DNA from: Lachnospiraceae bacterium
GTDB taxonomy: Bacteria > Bacillota > Clostridia > Lachnospirales > Lachnospiraceae
DNA length: 6,592 nucleotides
Assembly (NCBI GenBank): GCA_017651385.1
Contig: JAGCCY010000063.1
Coordinates: forward strand, 1 to 6,592
Direction: 5' to 3'
Every line of letters begins with the position of its first letter. Within the stretch, counting starts at the first letter, position 1. Both the position numbers and the translations under genes were made by a program. Shown here in pieces: positions 5,717 through 6,592 of the stretch. The notes below the pieces were generated by a model that had not been told where the DNA came from, did not search any database, and was given only the letters and a program-made list of their open reading frames with translations.

Positions 5717-6223
5717 AGCGAATTAATGATTAATGAACAGATCCGTGACAAGGAAGTAAGAGTCATCGGAGAGAACAACGAGCAGCTGGGTATCATGTCG
5801 TCAAAAGAAGCACAGGCTTTGGCCGATGAGGCAGGTGTTGATCTTGTAAAGATCGCTCCGAACGCCAATCCGCCGGTATGCAGGATCGTAGATTACGGTA
5901 AGTTTAAGTACGATCAGATGAAGCGTGAAAAAGAAGCCAAGAAGAAACAGCACGTTGTGGAGATCAAGGAAATTCGTCTGTCACCCAATATCGATACAAA
6001 CGACTTGAACACCAAGGTTAACGCAGCCAGAAAGTTCTTGTCGGACGGCGACCGCGTTAAAGTAACGCTTAGGTTCAGAGGTCGTGAGATGGCACATATG
6101 CAGACTACCAAGCACATTCTCGATGATTTTGCCGAGGGTCTTGCCGATATTGCCGTTATCGATAAGGCTCCCAAGGTTGAGGGACGCAGTATGACAATGT
6201 TTTTAGCCGGCAAAAAGAACTAA
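5714..6223 (+). CDS. infC: Translation initiation factor IF-3
   Basis: The protein has 169 residues, typical for Firmicutes IF3. IF3 binds the 30S subunit, keeps it apart from 50S, and proofreads start codon and initiator tRNA choice. The start is the ATT at 5714, read as Met, which yields an N-terminus (MSELMINEQIRDKEVRVIG) that lines up with Bacillus IF3. The N domain covers about 5-72, including the family signature CRIVDYGKFKYDQMKR (56-71). A Lys/Glu-rich helical linker (REKEAKKKQ) runs to about 80. The C domain covers about 82-169, with KEIRLSPNIDTND, FRGREMAHMQ and DIAVIDKAPKVEGRSM. Nothing is missing. It is the first gene of infC-rpmI-rplT, controlled by the leader attenuator and probably also by IF3 itself through the ATT start. 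Confidence 0.97.
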   Translation: MSELMINEQIRDKEVRVIGENNEQLGIMSSKEAQALADEAGVDLVKIAPNANPPVCRIVDYGKFKYDQMKREKEAKKKQHVVEIKEIRLSPNIDTNDLNTKVNAARKFLSDGDRVKVTLRFRGREMAHMQTTKHILDDFAEGLADIAVIDKAPKVEGRSMTMFLAGKKN

Positions 6224-6233
6224 TATCCGGATA
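6224..6233. repeat. 10-bp palindrome after infC
   Basis: TATCCGGATA directly follows the infC stop codon in the 46-nt gap before rpmI. It is a perfect palindrome but too short and loop-less for a terminator. It could be a cleavage or processing site, or chance. Confidence 0.25.
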
Positions 6234-6269
6234 AAATGATAGATTAATCAGATTCAGGAGGAAATAACA

Positions 6270-6467
6270 ATGCCTAAAATGAAAACAAGCAGTGCGGCTG
6301 CAAAGCGCTTTAAAGCTACAGGAACAGGTAAGTTAAAGAGAAACAAGGCTTACAAGAGCCATATCTTAACCAAGAAGACTGCCAAGAGAAAGCGTAACTT
6401 AAGAAAGCCCGCTATTACGGACAAGACAAATGTAAAGAACATGAAGAAGATCTTACCTTACATGTAA
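6270..6467 (+). CDS. rpmI: 50S ribosomal protein L35
   Basis: The protein has 65 residues, the usual L35 length, and is extremely basic. L35 is a small protein of the large ribosomal subunit. Family features are visible end to end: [20 protein letters not shown] at 1-20, a Lys-rich [13 protein letters not shown], then [16 protein letters not shown], and a C-terminus [10 protein letters not shown]. An ideal AGGAGG (6256-6261) lies 8 nt before ATG 6270. It lies 46 nt after infC and 22 nt before rplT, with no terminator on either side. All four Leu codons are TTA, unlike the CTT-rich genes at 591-4543. Confidence 0.98.
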   Translation: MPKMKTSSAAAKRFKATGTGKLKRNKAYKSHILTKKTAKRKRNLRKPAITDKTNVKNMKKILPYM

Positions 6468-6489
6468 GTCGATTGGAGGAAATAAGAAG

Positions 6490-6592
6490 ATGGCAAGAAT
6501 TAAAGGTGGCATGAATGCCAAGAAAAAGCATAATAGAGTATTAAAGCTCGCTAAGGGCTACAGAGGAGCACGCTCTAAGCAGTACAGAACAG
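6490..6592 (+). CDS. rplT: 50S ribosomal protein L20, 5' part (cut by window end)
   Basis: Thirty-four codons are visible from ATG 6490: [20 protein letters not shown] at 1-20, then [14 protein letters not shown]. This matches the conserved L20 N-terminus (xRxKGG..., [10 protein letters not shown]). The family is about 117-120 residues, so roughly 70 percent lies beyond the window. L20 is needed for early 50S assembly and, in Firmicutes, acts as the repressor that binds the infC leader, closing the feedback loop with 5549-5693. GGAGG (6475-6479) lies 10 nt upstream of the start, a slightly long spacer. Confidence 0.97.
   Translation, partial: MARIKGGMNAKKKHNRVLKLAKGYRGARSKQYRT

Overview
The window looks like a chromosomal segment of a Gram-positive Clostridia member, most likely family Lachnospiraceae (Butyrivibrio/Roseburia-like; the genus cannot be fixed from this sequence). 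The evidence is moderate GC, strong AGGAGG-type ribosome binding sites, IF3/L35/L20 sequences of Firmicutes type, and a set of upstream genes that resemble families I remember only from Lachnospiraceae (DUF5717/DUF5716-like). No mobile element, CRISPR array, tRNA or rRNA is visible.

Bases 1-4543 hold a tightly packed plus-strand operon of five genes. They are the 3' end of a probably much larger DUF5717-like protein, a divergent Hsp70/actin-ATPase-like protein (DUF5716-like), a TPR protein, a coiled-coil protein with a two-helix membrane hairpin, and a HAD-superfamily hydrolase. Intergenic gaps are 9, -4, 5 and -8 nt, so translational coupling is likely. The middle three genes look like parts of one assembly: a chaperone-like ATPase fold, a TPR adaptor and a membrane-anchored coiled coil. 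Its function is undescribed as far as I know.

Bases 4544-4996 hold a small two-TM membrane protein on the minus strand, whose stop codon abuts that of the HAD gene, and a 141-bp divergent intergenic region with one promoter for each direction. Bases 4997-5506 encode a SEC-C zinc-motif protein.

From 5507 to the end lies the translation operon infC-rpmI-rplT. A consensus promoter (5515-5543) is followed by a leader of about 165 nt. The leader holds an intrinsic terminator (5661-5693) and an upstream segment (5567-5584) complementary to the terminator's 5' arm and loop, which is the architecture of L20-controlled transcription attenuation. infC starts at a non-canonical ATT codon (5714). rpmI is complete and rplT is cut by the window end.
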